A stretch of DNA of 64,000 bases, taken from the NCBI RefSeq assembly GCF_002915575.1, contig NZ_PQGD01000001.1:1-64000 (forward strand), given 5' to 3'. The notes beneath the pieces are model-generated. The model did no database searches, was not told where the DNA came from, and saw only the letters and a program-made list of their open reading frames with translations. This document shows, one piece after another, positions 40,317 to 49,464 of the stretch (position 1 is its first letter; each line of letters opens with the position of its first letter). Made by a program: the position numbers and the translations under genes. The stretch is from Superficieibacter electus (GTDB taxonomy: Bacteria; Pseudomonadota; Gammaproteobacteria; Enterobacterales; Enterobacteriaceae).

Positions 40317-41144
40317 TTAGGCACAGTGAGGAACTTCAAAAATACGCAACGCCTTGCCGGTATCGGGATGGGGCACGGTAAAGCTGGTTAAGCCAAAAAC
40401 AGGATAAAGATATTCGGATATCAATACCCGCTCAGGGGCGTCACAGACAATCAACCGGCCTTGCGACAACAGAAGAATCCGGTCAGCAAATGACTCTGCC
40501 AGTGAAAGCTCATGCAGTACCGCCACTGCCGTGATCCCCTTATTTTTCACCAACGAAAGTAATTCCACTCGCGCAAGAGGATCGAGATGGTTGGTAGGTT
40601 CATCAAGCAGCACCAGCTCAGGTGTCTGAGCCAGTACCCGCGCAAGCGCTGCCCGCTGTTTTTCTCCGCCGGAAAGCGCAGACAGCGATCGCCTGCGTAA
40701 CGGTTGTAATCCGGTTTCATTTATCGCTTTGGCTACAATTTCATCATGCACATGGCGCGGCAGATCCCGTGCGTAGGGGATTCGCCCCAAAGTCACATAA
40801 TCCTCCAGGGTCAGCCTTATATCGGGGGTGTCACTTTGTGCCAGAACAGCAACCAGCCTGGCTCGCTGCTGGCGGGATAGCGCTGAAATGTCGTGACCCA
40901 TTAACCGAATTTCGCCATTCAGAAGCGTTAGCTCCTGGCTTATTGCCCGAAGTAAAGAGGTTTTACCACTACCGTTAGGACCGACGATGGCCAGACACTC
41001 TCCCGCCCGGACCTCAAAATGAATATCTGAAAGGAGTTCACCGCCATCCGGGTGCGGTAAAGACTGAATATTGACGCTGAGGACGATCTCGTCAGAACCC
41101 GAGGCATCTTTTATCACCGGACTATTTACTGTAGTACGCTTCAC
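40317..41144 (-). CDS. FecE/BtuD-type ABC transporter ATPase
   Basis: ATPase of 275 residues for the same importer. Walker A GPNGSGKTS is at about 55-63, the signature LSGGEKQRAALARVL and Walker B LVLLDEPTNHLDP follow, with the switch His in LHELSLAE. The N-terminal 25 residues are an unusual polar extension. First gene of the operon; the operator is 234 bases upstream, leaving a leader without any gene. Confidence 0.87.
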   Translation of the reverse strand: MKRTTVNSPVIKDASGSDEIVLSVNIQSLPHPDGGELLSDIHFEVRAGECLAIVGPNGSGKTSLLRAISQELTLLNGEIRLMGHDISALSRQQRARLVAVLAQSDTPDIRLTLEDYVTLGRIPYARDLPRHVHDEIVAKAINETGLQPLRRRSLSALSGGEKQRAALARVLAQTPELVLLDEPTNHLDPLARVELLSLVKNKGITAVAVLHELSLAESFADRILLLSQGRLIVCDAPERVLISEYLYPVFGLTSFTVPHPDTGKALRIFEVPHCA

Positions 41145-41463
41145 ATTGTTCCTGCCTGATATTGTTTTTACTACTCAGTCCTGCCGTCAGTCTCAGCATC
41201 AGATGCCGGATACCTATAGGATTGTCCGTTCCCTGGCAGTAAACGAATCCATTCTGCATAATTGCGCCATTCGTCTTGTCTCAACGCTGATTGCTCAGCC
41301 GCAGCAATTTAACCGTTTCGTCCGCAAAACCTGCTGGCAGACCCACTCAAGATGTCTCCCCTTGGTTAATATTGAATGTTATAACATAACAATTACTGAA
41401 TCAACATACCGGATAGCGCAGTAAAAGAGTTGGGCTGGTGCATAACCATCATACTGCCCACAG
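41145..41463. other. Leader region of the FecBCD-type operon
   Basis: About 320 bases with no gene that I can support. It contains the Zur-box-like site at 41378-41390. The 230 bases between that site and the ATPase start might be the remains of a lost first gene such as an outer membrane receptor, but I see no recognisable protein sequence on either strand. Confidence 0.5.
41378..41390. promoter_or_regulatory. Zur-box-like palindrome upstream of FecBCD-type operon
   Basis: GTTATAACATAAC is the exact reverse complement of the sites at 28064 and 37297, in a GAATGTTATAACATAACAATT context. It lies between the leftward transporter operon and the LysR-type remnant. Confidence 0.7.
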
Positions 41464-42057
41464 ATGGGCGCTATCTGTCAGCCGGAGTATTTTGATGACC
41501 GCATTATTGATCTTGTCCATGATAAATATGACATCGCGTTCAGAGGCGGTCAGATTACCGATTCTTCCCTCATCTCCCGGCAGGTTTGTCAGCTTCATCG
41601 GATTCTGGTTGCCTCCCCTGCTTATCTTGCACAATATGGTGTACCGAAATTACCCACTGATCTTATGTACCACAAACTCTTGACACGGCGTTTCCTGGGG
41701 GGAAAAACCGTTCCCTGGATTTTCAATACTGAGAATGGAAGCAGTCTCACCCTGGATACTCAGTCGGCACTAATGACGCTTTCCTCACCGGAAATCTTGA
41801 CGCAAATGGCGGTTTCTGGTGTTGGTGTAGCGAATGTGGGCGTGCACCTGGCCTGGAAATATCTGGTGACCGGGCAACTAAAGGTGCTGCTATACGATAT
41901 CCATAATCCCGGAAGTTTTGCAATGACATTGCAATACCCGCATCGTGCCCTTATTGCCCCACGTGTACGCGTTGTTGTTGATTATTTGCTGGATGCTTTT
42001 TCTCAGCAAGAGGAATTGCATGTGGAATTATCAGAACTGCAAGCGTTCAAAGCCTGA
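41464..42057 (+). pseudogene. LysR-type regulator lacking its DNA-binding domain
   Basis: The 197 residues match only the effector-binding part of a LysR-family protein: DLVHDKYDIAFRGGQITDSS, then ILVASPAYLAQYGVPKLPTD and the conserved V(S)GVGVANVG. The N-terminal helix-turn-helix (about 100 residues) is missing and the sequence just upstream belongs to the Zur-box promoter region, so the gene is 5'-truncated and probably inactive. The truncation point marks a likely island rearrangement boundary. Confidence 0.8.
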
Positions 42058-42344
42058 TATTAAAAATCACATAAAATAATCAAGTCGATATTTAAGATAT
42101 AAGATGTCAGTGCACCATTCTTACTGATGCCTTTTGATTTGACCCTCGGCATCAGGAAAACGGATGGTTGAATCTGAGCTCAGTAGCCATCTTCAGCACA
42201 GCTTACGTACAAGATAGCCGGTAATCCTTACTCACTTATCCCTGCCCAATGCATCATCAATCATGTAACTTTTGTTATTGCATGAAAGGAAGCATATCAT
42301 ATATCTTATGTTATTACATGAAATCTATGCAGAGAGAGTTTTCT
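42058..42344 (+). promoter_or_regulatory. Upstream region with tandem repeats TGTTATTRCATGAAA
   Basis: Two copies of TGTTATT(G/A)CATGAAA occur at 42273-42287 and 42309-42323, spaced 36 bases, directly before the small membrane protein gene. Each is a degenerate version of the island palindrome (GTTAT-N3-ATgAa in place of ATAAC), so they may be weak Zur sites or belong to another regulator. No gene in the rest of the gap. Confidence 0.45.
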
Positions 42345-42719
42345 ATGTCATTCGCTTACGTTTTAGAACAGTTCTGGCTTTGTCTGGTCATTGCCCTGGT
42401 GTCCAGCTGTATTTCCATCACCGTTACGCAACAGGAAATGTTCCGTCCGCTACGGGAATGGGTAGTCAAAAAAAATGCCATGGCGGGCTATCTTTTCAGT
42501 TGTTTTTATTGTTTCAGCCACTGGGTCGTTTTTGCCGGTGTAGCCCTCTACCGACCCGTTCTTGTTCATTCAGAATTCTGGTTAGTAGACCTTACGGTCA
42601 CGGCTTTCTTTACCATCGGTTTAACGGCTATGTTCAGCGGTATCATTCTGAAGGTCATGAGAAATGCCATCGCTAAAGCGATTGAAGAAAAGCACATGAA
42701 GGACCAACTCGGTTTATAG
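42345..42719 (+). CDS. Small CxxC membrane protein, DUF1360-like
   Basis: Taking ATG 42345 (MSFAYVLEQFWLCL) gives 124 residues with three to four hydrophobic spans (about 9-27, 47-67 and 78-100) and a SCFYCFSHWVVF motif, whose Cys-x-x-Cys followed by W resembles the small DUF1360 membrane proteins. Function unknown. An in-frame ATG at 42249 runs through the repeats upstream and is unlikely. A basic, helical C-terminus (KVMRNAIAKAIEEKHMKD) ends the protein. Last gene of the island. Confidence 0.65.
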   Translation: MSFAYVLEQFWLCLVIALVSSCISITVTQQEMFRPLREWVVKKNAMAGYLFSCFYCFSHWVVFAGVALYRPVLVHSEFWLVDLTVTAFFTIGLTAMFSGIILKVMRNAIAKAIEEKHMKDQLGL

Positions 42720-43026
42720 CATGTATAACGCTGTGCAATATGCCTCATTAAAGGCAGTACACTGCGCAAATCAGTTTTATATGGTCAGCGCGGGTAAAAA
42801 TCCTCAGAGAGTAGGTCAGGATTTAATTATTATATCGTTAAGAACTAAGACGCACCCGGGCACCTCAGACTGATGGCCAACCTGATTTTGCTTTTTTTAC
42901 GCCGTATGGCCGGGTGGTGGCTTCGCCTTACCCGGCCAACCAAACATTGAATATCAATGCGTTATGCTCTATCCACAGGCCTGTGCAAGCGAAGCGCCGC
43001 CAGGCATAATTCCATGGTATAACGCC
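42720..43026. repeat. Gene-free boundary with REP-type repeat
   Basis: About 300 bases without a gene. A REP-like element (GGCCGGGTGGTGGCTTCGCC ... ACCCGGCC) is at about 42905-42940 and a partial one (CAAGCGAAGCGCCGCCAGGC) at about 42986-43006. These mark the return to core-type sequence at the right edge of the zinc island. Confidence 0.65.
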
Positions 43027-44088
43027 TTAATTCAACCGCAGCCCGCTGGTTGCATCAAAAAGATGGGCATGGCGGGCGTCAGGCGCAATTTTCAGCGTTT
43101 CACCAGGCGTGGCTGTCACGCGCTGGTGAAACAGCGTAGTCACTTTTTGCTGACCGATGTTGAGCAGGATCTGGGTTTCGGAGCCGGTCGGTTCGACCAC
43201 GTTAACCTGCGCATCAATCGCCGCCTCCGCCGTCAGGATAAAATGCTGCGGGCGGACACCGTAAACAACGCGCTGCCCGATATCCACGCCCGCGCCTTGC
43301 CTCACCGGCAGCGCTATGCCGTCATCCGTTACAACAACGCCCTGCTGCTCAACGCGTCCACTGAACAGATTCATCGAAGGCGATCCGATAAAACTTGCCA
43401 CGAATGCATTGGCCGGACGGTCATACAGCTCCAGCGGAGTGCCGACCTGCTCGATATGCCCGTCACGTAAAACCACAATCCGGTCTGCCATGGTCATGGC
43501 TTCGATTTGATCGTGAGTGACATAAATCATGGTCGTATTCAGCCGCTGGTGAAGCGCTTTGATTTCGCTGCGCAGCTCCACACGCAGCTTCGCGTCGAGG
43601 TTTGATAACGGCTCATCGAAAAGAAACACGCGCGGGTGGCGCAATATCGCCCGTCCCATCGCAACCCGCTGGCGCTGTCCGCCGGAAAGCTGGGCGGGTT
43701 TACGGGTCAGCAAGGCTGTCAGTCCCAGCGTCTCCGCCGCCTGCCGCACCTGTTGATCAATTTGCGAGGCGGGCACACGCTGCATTTTAAGCGAGAAGCC
43801 GAGGTTTTCGGCGACCGTCATATGCGGATACAGCGCATAGTTCTGAAACACCATCGCCATATTGCGATCCTGCGGTGAGAGATCGTTAATCACCTCGCCT
43901 TCCAGCACCATCTCTCCGCCGTCAACGCTTTCCAGCCCGGCAATCATCCGTAACAACGTCGATTTTCCACAGCCGGAAGGGCCGACCAGAGCGATAAACT
44001 CGCCGCCTTGAATGGTCAGGTTCAGATCCGGGATGATGGTCTGACCGTTAAAGGTTTTACTGATATTATGTAGTTTCAGCGTTGCCAT
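43027..44088 (-). CDS. CUT1-type ABC transporter ATPase (UgpC/MsmK-like)
   Basis: ATPase of 353 residues with Walker A GPSGCGKST at about 36-44, signature LSGGQRQRVAMGRAI, Walker B VFLFDEPLSNLDA, and a C-terminal TOBE/OB domain as in MalK and UgpC. Energises the two permeases that precede it in transcription order. Gene order is dioxygenase, binding protein, permease, permease, ATPase, all leftward with short gaps or overlaps, so one operon. Confidence 0.9.
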   Translation of the reverse strand: MATLKLHNISKTFNGQTIIPDLNLTIQGGEFIALVGPSGCGKSTLLRMIAGLESVDGGEMVLEGEVINDLSPQDRNMAMVFQNYALYPHMTVAENLGFSLKMQRVPASQIDQQVRQAAETLGLTALLTRKPAQLSGGQRQRVAMGRAILRHPRVFLFDEPLSNLDAKLRVELRSEIKALHQRLNTTMIYVTHDQIEAMTMADRIVVLRDGHIEQVGTPLELYDRPANAFVASFIGSPSMNLFSGRVEQQGVVVTDDGIALPVRQGAGVDIGQRVVYGVRPQHFILTAEAAIDAQVNVVEPTGSETQILLNIGQQKVTTLFHQRVTATPGETLKIAPDARHAHLFDATSGLRLN

Positions 44089-44090
44089 AG

Positions 44091-44957
44091 TTAATCCTTA
44101 ATGCCTCCGGCAGTTAAGCCGTGTACCAGATAGCGGCGCACCAGCAGTGTGAATGCCACGACCGGCAGCATCACCAGCGTGCCGCTGGCGGCGATTTTGC
44201 TCCATTCCCAACCCTCGTATTGCAGGAAATTCACAATCGCGACCGGTGCGGTAATGGCGTTGGTACGCGTGAGGATCAGCGCAAAGAAGAAGTCATTCCA
44301 CGAAAAGATGAAACACAGGATGGCCGTCGCCGCGAGGCCCGGTTTGACCAGCGGCAGCGAGATATGCCAGAAACTGCGCCACAGCGGGCAGCCGTCCATC
44401 CAGGCCGCTTCTTCCAGCACCACCGGAATGGCAGAAAAGAAGGTTTGCATCAGCCAGATGACGATTGCCAGATTAAACGTCAGATAAACAATAGCCAGCC
44501 CGGCGATGGTGTCCTGCAAGCCCAGCCAGCGCCAGGCAAGGAAAAACGGGATGGTAAAAGCGATAGGCGGTGCCATGCGGGTAACCAGTATCCACTGCGC
44601 CACGTAGCGGCGCGCGCGAAAACGCCAGCGCGTCAGTACCCATGCGGCAGGCACGCCCAGCAGCAGTGAAAACACCGTCGATACAACGCTGACCATCAGG
44701 CTGTTAGCAAACGGCTGAAGGAAGTTACCGGCGATAAGCGCGCGATAAGCCTCAAGCGTTGGCGTAAACCACAGCGTCAGTTCAAAGGCATCCAGGGCTG
44801 GTCGCACAGACATAATGACCATCCACAAAAACGGGGCGAGCAAGACGATTAACACCACCAGCGCCAGAAACGTTCGCGTACCCTTCAGCCGCCATTTTTT
44901 ACGCCGCGCGGTGACCTTGGCCTGTGGCCGCACATCAGTGTGTTGCACTGTCATCAT
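44091..44957 (-). CDS. CUT1-type ABC permease (MalG-like)
   Basis: Permease of about 288 residues with six membrane spans; the EAA loop reads EEAAWMDGCPLWRSFWHISLP (read in two parts). ATG 44957 has GGTGG upstream and overlaps the previous permease; the in-frame ATG at 44975 is an alternative. The last residues (VHGLTAGGIKD) are the standard MalG-type ending. Confidence 0.88.
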   Translation of the reverse strand: MMTVQHTDVRPQAKVTARRKKWRLKGTRTFLALVVLIVLLAPFLWMVIMSVRPALDAFELTLWFTPTLEAYRALIAGNFLQPFANSLMVSVVSTVFSLLLGVPAAWVLTRWRFRARRYVAQWILVTRMAPPIAFTIPFFLAWRWLGLQDTIAGLAIVYLTFNLAIVIWLMQTFFSAIPVVLEEAAWMDGCPLWRSFWHISLPLVKPGLAATAILCFIFSWNDFFFALILTRTNAITAPVAIVNFLQYEGWEWSKIAASGTLVMLPVVAFTLLVRRYLVHGLTAGGIKD

Positions 44958-45837
44958 TCCACCCCGCCCGGCCAATCAGCCAGCTTAAAATGAAAACACC
45001 GACCAGAATAACAACCGCGATCGCGCTGCCGTATCCCCACCAGGAAAAGTTAAAGGCCTGAATGAAGCCGTAGTAGTTAGTCACTTCCGTCACCGAACCT
45101 GGCCCGCCATCGGTCAGAATATAAATCAGCGGAAATGCCTTAAAACTGTCGATCAGGCGGAATAAAACACAGACGGCCAGAACCGGCTTGAGGTGTGGCA
45201 GGACGATAAAACGAAAAATGTTAAACGCTGAGGCCCCGTCCAGGCTCGCCGCTTCCTGCGGATCTTTAGGGACCATTTGCAGTGCCGCCAGCACCATTAA
45301 CATGGTAAAAGGAAACCATTGCCAGATATCGGCAAGCGCAATGGCCCACAGCGCCGTGTCAGGATTGGCAATCAGCGAGTCCAGCGGCAAGTTAAGGCGA
45401 TCCAGTACCTGATGCAGGGGACTGATATCCGGGGTATAAATGATTTTCCAGATCAGCGCCACGATGATGGGCGGCAGAACCATTGGGATCAGCAGCAGGG
45501 TTCGCACGCCGTTAAGCCAGCGTGACGTCCCGTTCAGCAGCAGCGCGAGCAGCAAACCTATCAGCACCTGGAAAAAAACGCTGACCACCGACAACTTGAG
45601 TTGTGTCACCAGCGAACCGAGAAAACGTTCATCGTGCAGTAGTTGCTGATAGTTAACCAGCGGGTTGGTAAAGGTGAACGTGGTCACAGGATCTGTCAGA
45701 CTGAACGGCGTCAGACTGGTCACCAGCAGCGCCGTGGCAGGCACCAGGGTGAGCAGCGTCAGTACGATCAACGATGGCGCGAGACCCAGTAACCAGGCAT
45801 TACGCTGGCGCACCCGCCAGCTTAGTGATGACGCCAT
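44935..45837 (-). CDS. CUT1-type ABC permease (MalF-like)
   Basis: Permease of 300 residues with six spans and the EAA-loop motif PQEAASLDGASAFNIFRFIV. VLPPIIVALIWKIIYTPDISP and FILTDGGPGSVTEV-type sequence (here YILTDGGPGSVTEVTNYYG) are typical of the MalF/UgpA side of carbohydrate-class importers. Starts 11 bases after the binding-protein stop. Confidence 0.88.
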   Translation of the reverse strand: MASSLSWRVRQRNAWLLGLAPSLIVLTLLTLVPATALLVTSLTPFSLTDPVTTFTFTNPLVNYQQLLHDERFLGSLVTQLKLSVVSVFFQVLIGLLLALLLNGTSRWLNGVRTLLLIPMVLPPIIVALIWKIIYTPDISPLHQVLDRLNLPLDSLIANPDTALWAIALADIWQWFPFTMLMVLAALQMVPKDPQEAASLDGASAFNIFRFIVLPHLKPVLAVCVLFRLIDSFKAFPLIYILTDGGPGSVTEVTNYYGFIQAFNFSWWGYGSAIAVVILVGVFILSWLIGRAGWNDDSATH

Positions 45838-45847
45838 TTTCGCCCCC

Positions 45848-47176
45848 TCACAATTTCACGCCCGCGCGTCGTAAATCGGCCACTGTGCCCGCCTGCGCTT
45901 TAGCCATTGCCGCTTTGGCAGATAGCTGGCCGGAGACGATAAGCGCAATGGCTTTGTTCAGTTGCTGATCGACCTGCGGGTAAAATTCCACGGTACGGTA
46001 TTTCATGTAGCCACCCTGTCCTGCCCGATCAATCGCGTCGATGGACAACTGCGCCAAATCCACGCCGTTGATCACCTGCTTGCTGCGAAACACCTGAGAA
46101 TCAATATCGCTGCGACGGGTCGGCGAGCCGTAACCTGCCGCCAGCGCGCGAGCTGTCATCGCTTTTGACAGTGACCACTGGATAAAGGCCCAAGCAGCTT
46201 CCTTATTTTTCGCCCCCGCCGGTATCCCCAGCGCATGTGTTGCCATGCCGGGAAACGCGCCTTCAGGTCCCCTTACCATCGGGCCAAAGTGCGAGGTCTT
46301 AACGGTGCGTGAGCTTTGCACATTACCGAGCTGCGCCAGATACGTCTGACTGGCATCAGAGAAGTTAACCCGCCCCTGTTTAAGCGCCTGTAGCGACTGA
46401 TCGGCGGTGTAGGTAATGCCGCCGTTAGGTCCGAAATCACGGATAAGCCGGGCAAAATAATCCGCCGCCGCAATGGCTTGCGGCGTATCCAGCGTGGGAA
46501 ACAAATCGTCCGGTGGCGCACGGAAGACATTGCCGCCAAACGCCTGGAGATAAGGAATAAAAGTCCAGCCATAGTGGTTATCGGTGACGTAACCCGCCAC
46601 GCGTTGTTTCTTATTCACCGCCTGTAAGACGTTGACCAGTTCATCGGTGGTTGTTGGAAATTCCAGCCCCGCCTGCTGGATCAAATCGTAGCGCGAGGCC
46701 CCCGCCAGCATGGCTTCCACAACATAGGGAATACCATAGAGTTGTCCGTCGCGCCCGGTTTCTGCGGCAAGCGTAGCGGGCAGGAAATCCTGTAAGCCCC
46801 AGTCCGGGGGGGTCAGATTGGGATTAGCGATAAAGTCATTCAGCGGCGTCAGCCAGCCTGCATTGATCCAGCGGCTGGTGTAAATAAAGGTGACATTTAC
46901 TACATCGTAGGCGGACCCGCGGGTCGATAACTCCAGGTCGGCGCGCTGGTTATAGACCGGAAAAGCAGGCGTATCCAGTTGTACCCGCGCGCCGGTCAGG
47001 GCTTCGAATTCCGGTAGCCATTGTCGGATAAGCTGCGGCCAGGCGGTACTGAAGGTGGAAACATTGAGCGTGACGCCCGCATATTTGCGCGCCGTATTCG
47101 CGCCACGGGCGATGGCAGGCACCATGCTATACACACCGAATGCCGCCATCGCTTTTAACAAATCACGACGCTGCAT
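45848..47176 (-). CDS. Family 1 extracellular solute-binding protein with Tat-type signal
   Basis: Binding protein of 442 residues. The N-terminus MQRRDLLKAMAAFGVYSMVP has a twin-arginine motif (RRDLLK) followed by a weak hydrophobic stretch and an A-x-A-like site near AIARGA, so export by Tat is likely. The body is a MalE-type fold (WLPEFEALTGARVQLDTPAF, IPYVVEAML, KEAAWAFIQWSLS). Sugar-type binding proteins rarely use Tat. It overlaps the dioxygenase gene by 14 bases. Ligand unknown; the neighbouring dioxygenase suggests a sulfonate or sulfate ester. Confidence 0.85.
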   Translation of the reverse strand: MQRRDLLKAMAAFGVYSMVPAIARGANTARKYAGVTLNVSTFSTAWPQLIRQWLPEFEALTGARVQLDTPAFPVYNQRADLELSTRGSAYDVVNVTFIYTSRWINAGWLTPLNDFIANPNLTPPDWGLQDFLPATLAAETGRDGQLYGIPYVVEAMLAGASRYDLIQQAGLEFPTTTDELVNVLQAVNKKQRVAGYVTDNHYGWTFIPYLQAFGGNVFRAPPDDLFPTLDTPQAIAAADYFARLIRDFGPNGGITYTADQSLQALKQGRVNFSDASQTYLAQLGNVQSSRTVKTSHFGPMVRGPEGAFPGMATHALGIPAGAKNKEAAWAFIQWSLSKAMTARALAAGYGSPTRRSDIDSQVFRSKQVINGVDLAQLSIDAIDRAGQGGYMKYRTVEFYPQVDQQLNKAIALIVSGQLSAKAAMAKAQAGTVADLRRAGVKL

Positions 47177-48131
47177 ATTTCACATCCGCAGTCAGGTTGT
47201 CAGAAGGCACTTCATTAACCGCATCCTGTGGACGCGCCACCGTGCGACTACGGCTACCGTCAATTCCTACAGCGGGTTCACCTTCCACCGTTACCCGACG
47301 CACCACGCGAGGCTGCGTGCCGTAATCGTTAACAGCGTAGTGCTGCGTGCTGCGGTTATCCCAGATAACCACGTCATCTTGCTGCCACTGCCAGCGCACG
47401 GTATTTTCCAGACGGATGATTCGGTTTTGCAATAGCTCAAAAAGCTGCGCGGATTCACGACTACTGAATCCCACCAGGTTTTTCACAAAATGGCCGAGTA
47501 ATAACACCCGCTCCCCGCTCAGCGGATGAACATGAACAACAGGGTGTTCCGCTTCCCATACTGAAGAGACAAAGACCTTTTTATGATGATGCAAACGCTT
47601 TTCATCGGTTTCCAGGCGCTCAGCAGCATAATCATAATTATTCGTGTGCACCGCGCGTAATGTCCCGACAAATTGTTTTAGGGCTTCAGGCAATAATTCA
47701 TAAGCCCGCGCGGTATTTGCCCAGACGGTATCCCCACCATATTCCGGGATGGTCACACCGCGCAGGATCGATATTTTGGGGAAGGCTTCAACGAAAGTCA
47801 CGTCGGTGTGCCAGGAGTCAGCGCGCCCGCCGCCTTTGGAGGCATCCAGCTCAAATAATTTAGTGCCTTCTGGCGAGGGAACCGTTGGATGCGCAACGAT
47901 TTTTCCAAAACGAGCACCAAATGCCTGATGCGCTTCATCCGTTAACTGATGCTGACGACGGAAAAATAAAACCTTATATTTTACCAGTGCATTTTCTATC
48001 TGCTGAATAACGTCATCACTCAGGTCGGCAGACAGGGAAATATTACGAACCTCCGCACCAATGTTTCCGGCTACGGGATGAACATCTAATTGATCAAAGT
48101 CGCCATGGGCAACAGTAATGGCTGAGGTCAT
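47163..48131 (-). CDS. TauD/TfdA family Fe(II)/2-oxoglutarate dioxygenase
   Basis: Dioxygenase of 322 residues. The iron facial triad is H108 and D110 (SWHTDVTF) with H264 (WDNRSTQHYA), and the 2-oxoglutarate Arg is in RVVRRVTVEG. Relatives include TauD (taurine) and AtsK (alkyl sulfate esters), which oxidise the carbon next to sulfur and release sulfite or sulfate. First gene of the operon, with AAGGAA before its ATG. Close to cbl, the activator of sulfonate genes, which supports a sulfur role; direct proof is lacking. Confidence 0.88.
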   Translation of the reverse strand: MTSAITVAHGDFDQLDVHPVAGNIGAEVRNISLSADLSDDVIQQIENALVKYKVLFFRRQHQLTDEAHQAFGARFGKIVAHPTVPSPEGTKLFELDASKGGGRADSWHTDVTFVEAFPKISILRGVTIPEYGGDTVWANTARAYELLPEALKQFVGTLRAVHTNNYDYAAERLETDEKRLHHHKKVFVSSVWEAEHPVVHVHPLSGERVLLLGHFVKNLVGFSSRESAQLFELLQNRIIRLENTVRWQWQQDDVVIWDNRSTQHYAVNDYGTQPRVVRRVTVEGEPAVGIDGSRSRTVARPQDAVNEVPSDNLTADVKYAAS

Positions 48132-48513
48132 TGTTGATTTCCTTCATGATTAACAGAAAATCAACTCTATGAATAAAATCCCATGGCGAAAAAGACTTTT
48201 TGGTAATAAATATATTAAGTGGTTTTGCATAAGCTAAGTTAAAAAATAAAAATATACCGTAGTGGGTATATTTCCGGGTGAATATTTCATAAAAAAGCCC
48301 GCGATTATGCGGGCACAGATTGCTGACCAACGTTATACCATTGGAATCATGCCTGGCGGCGCTTCGCTTGCACAGGCCTACGGTAACACATAACGTATTG
48401 ATATTTGTGATTTTTGTAGGCCGGGTAAGGCAAAGCCGCCACCCGGCAAACGGCGAACACAGTAGCAAAACAGATTTGTCATTCCTCTCAACCCGCGATT
48501 ACGCGGGCAGTAT
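48132..48513. other. tauD-like promoter region, REP pair and cbl terminator
   Basis: A gap of 382 bases. 48132-48290 is AT-rich and should hold the promoter of the dioxygenase operon; a terminator for cbl is at 48291-48314. REP-like units lie at about 48349-48382 and 48415-48448 in opposite orientation (a BIME), and a second GC hairpin (CCCGC-GATTA-CGCGGG) is at about 48493. No gene. Confidence 0.7.
48291..48314 (-). terminator. Rho-independent terminator downstream of cbl
   Basis: On the minus strand GCCCGC-ATAATC-GCGGGC is followed by six Ts. It lies 200 bases past the cbl stop, beyond the REP pair, and insulates the dioxygenase operon from cbl transcription. Confidence 0.75.
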
Positions 48514-49464
48514 TCAGATCTGGTAATCAATCACCACTTCATCAGGCTCCATCGCCTGACGCTTGATTTCCGCCAGCGACAGTCCCGCATTACACAGCTC
48601 GATAAACTGCCAGACGTAATTACGCTGAAGCTGGCCACGTTTAAGGCCCAGCCAGACCGTGCTGGCATCAAAAAGATGACGGGTATCAAGACGCACCAGC
48701 CGGCCGTTCTCCTGTTCTCCGGCGGACTGCTCCGCCACCAGGCCAATACCCAGTCCCAAATCCACATAGGTTTTGATGACGTCAGAGTCCTGCGCGCTCA
48801 GCACGATATCCGGCGTAAGTCCCTTACGACTAAACGCTTCATCAATACGTGAGCGCCCGGTGATCCCCTGCCGGTAGGTAATCAGCGGCCAGCGGGCTAT
48901 TTCTTCCAGCGTTAATGCAGGGATCTGCGTCAGAGGATGATCGTGGGGCAACAGCAGACTGTGATGCCAGCGAAACCACGGAAATGCCACCAGCGAGGGA
49001 TCGTTGCTAAGACGTTCACTGGCGATACCAATATCAGCGCCGCCATTGTGCAGCAGCGCTTCAATTTCCTGCGGGGTACCCTGAACCAGTTCGAGACGCA
49101 CCTCTTTGAACAGTTCGCGAAAAGCTTTAATCACCGGCGGCAGGCTGTAACGGGCCTGCGTATGCGTCGTCGCAATAGTGAGAACGCCAGAGGCATCGTT
49201 AGTGAATAAGTCAGCCAGGCGACGCACATTGCTGGCCTCATTAAGAATTCTTTCCGCAATAACTAACAGCGCTTTTCCCGGTTCCGTCATTCCCAGCAGC
49301 CGCTTGCCGCGGCGGATGAAAATCTCAATCCCAAGCTCCTCTTCCAGCTCACGGATATGACGGCTGACACCCGATTGCGAGGTGTAAAGCATATTAGCGA
49401 CTTCGGTCAGATTAAAATCCTGACGTGCCGCCTCACGAATAATTTTCAGTTGCTGGAAATTCAC
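48514..49464 (-). CDS. cbl: LysR-type sulfur regulator Cbl
   Basis: CysB-like activator of genes for sulfonate use (tau, ssu) when sulfate is short; adenosine phosphosulfate is the negative effector. The start is a GTG (VNFQQLKIIREAARQD), aligning with residue 1 of E. coli Cbl and giving 316 residues like it; an in-frame ATG at 49542 is too far upstream. Helix-turn-helix LTEVANMLYTSQSGVSRHIR is intact and the end is IDYQI as in E. coli. In E. coli cbl is also activated by Nac-related nitrogen control and lies behind nac, as here. Confidence 0.96.
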   Translation of the reverse strand: MNFQQLKIIREAARQDFNLTEVANMLYTSQSGVSRHIRELEEELGIEIFIRRGKRLLGMTEPGKALLVIAERILNEASNVRRLADLFTNDASGVLTIATTHTQARYSLPPVIKAFRELFKEVRLELVQGTPQEIEALLHNGGADIGIASERLSNDPSLVAFPWFRWHHSLLLPHDHPLTQIPALTLEEIARWPLITYRQGITGRSRIDEAFSRKGLTPDIVLSAQDSDVIKTYVDLGLGIGLVAEQSAGEQENGRLVRLDTRHLFDASTVWLGLKRGQLQRNYVWQFIELCNAGLSLAEIKRQAMEPDEVVIDYQI

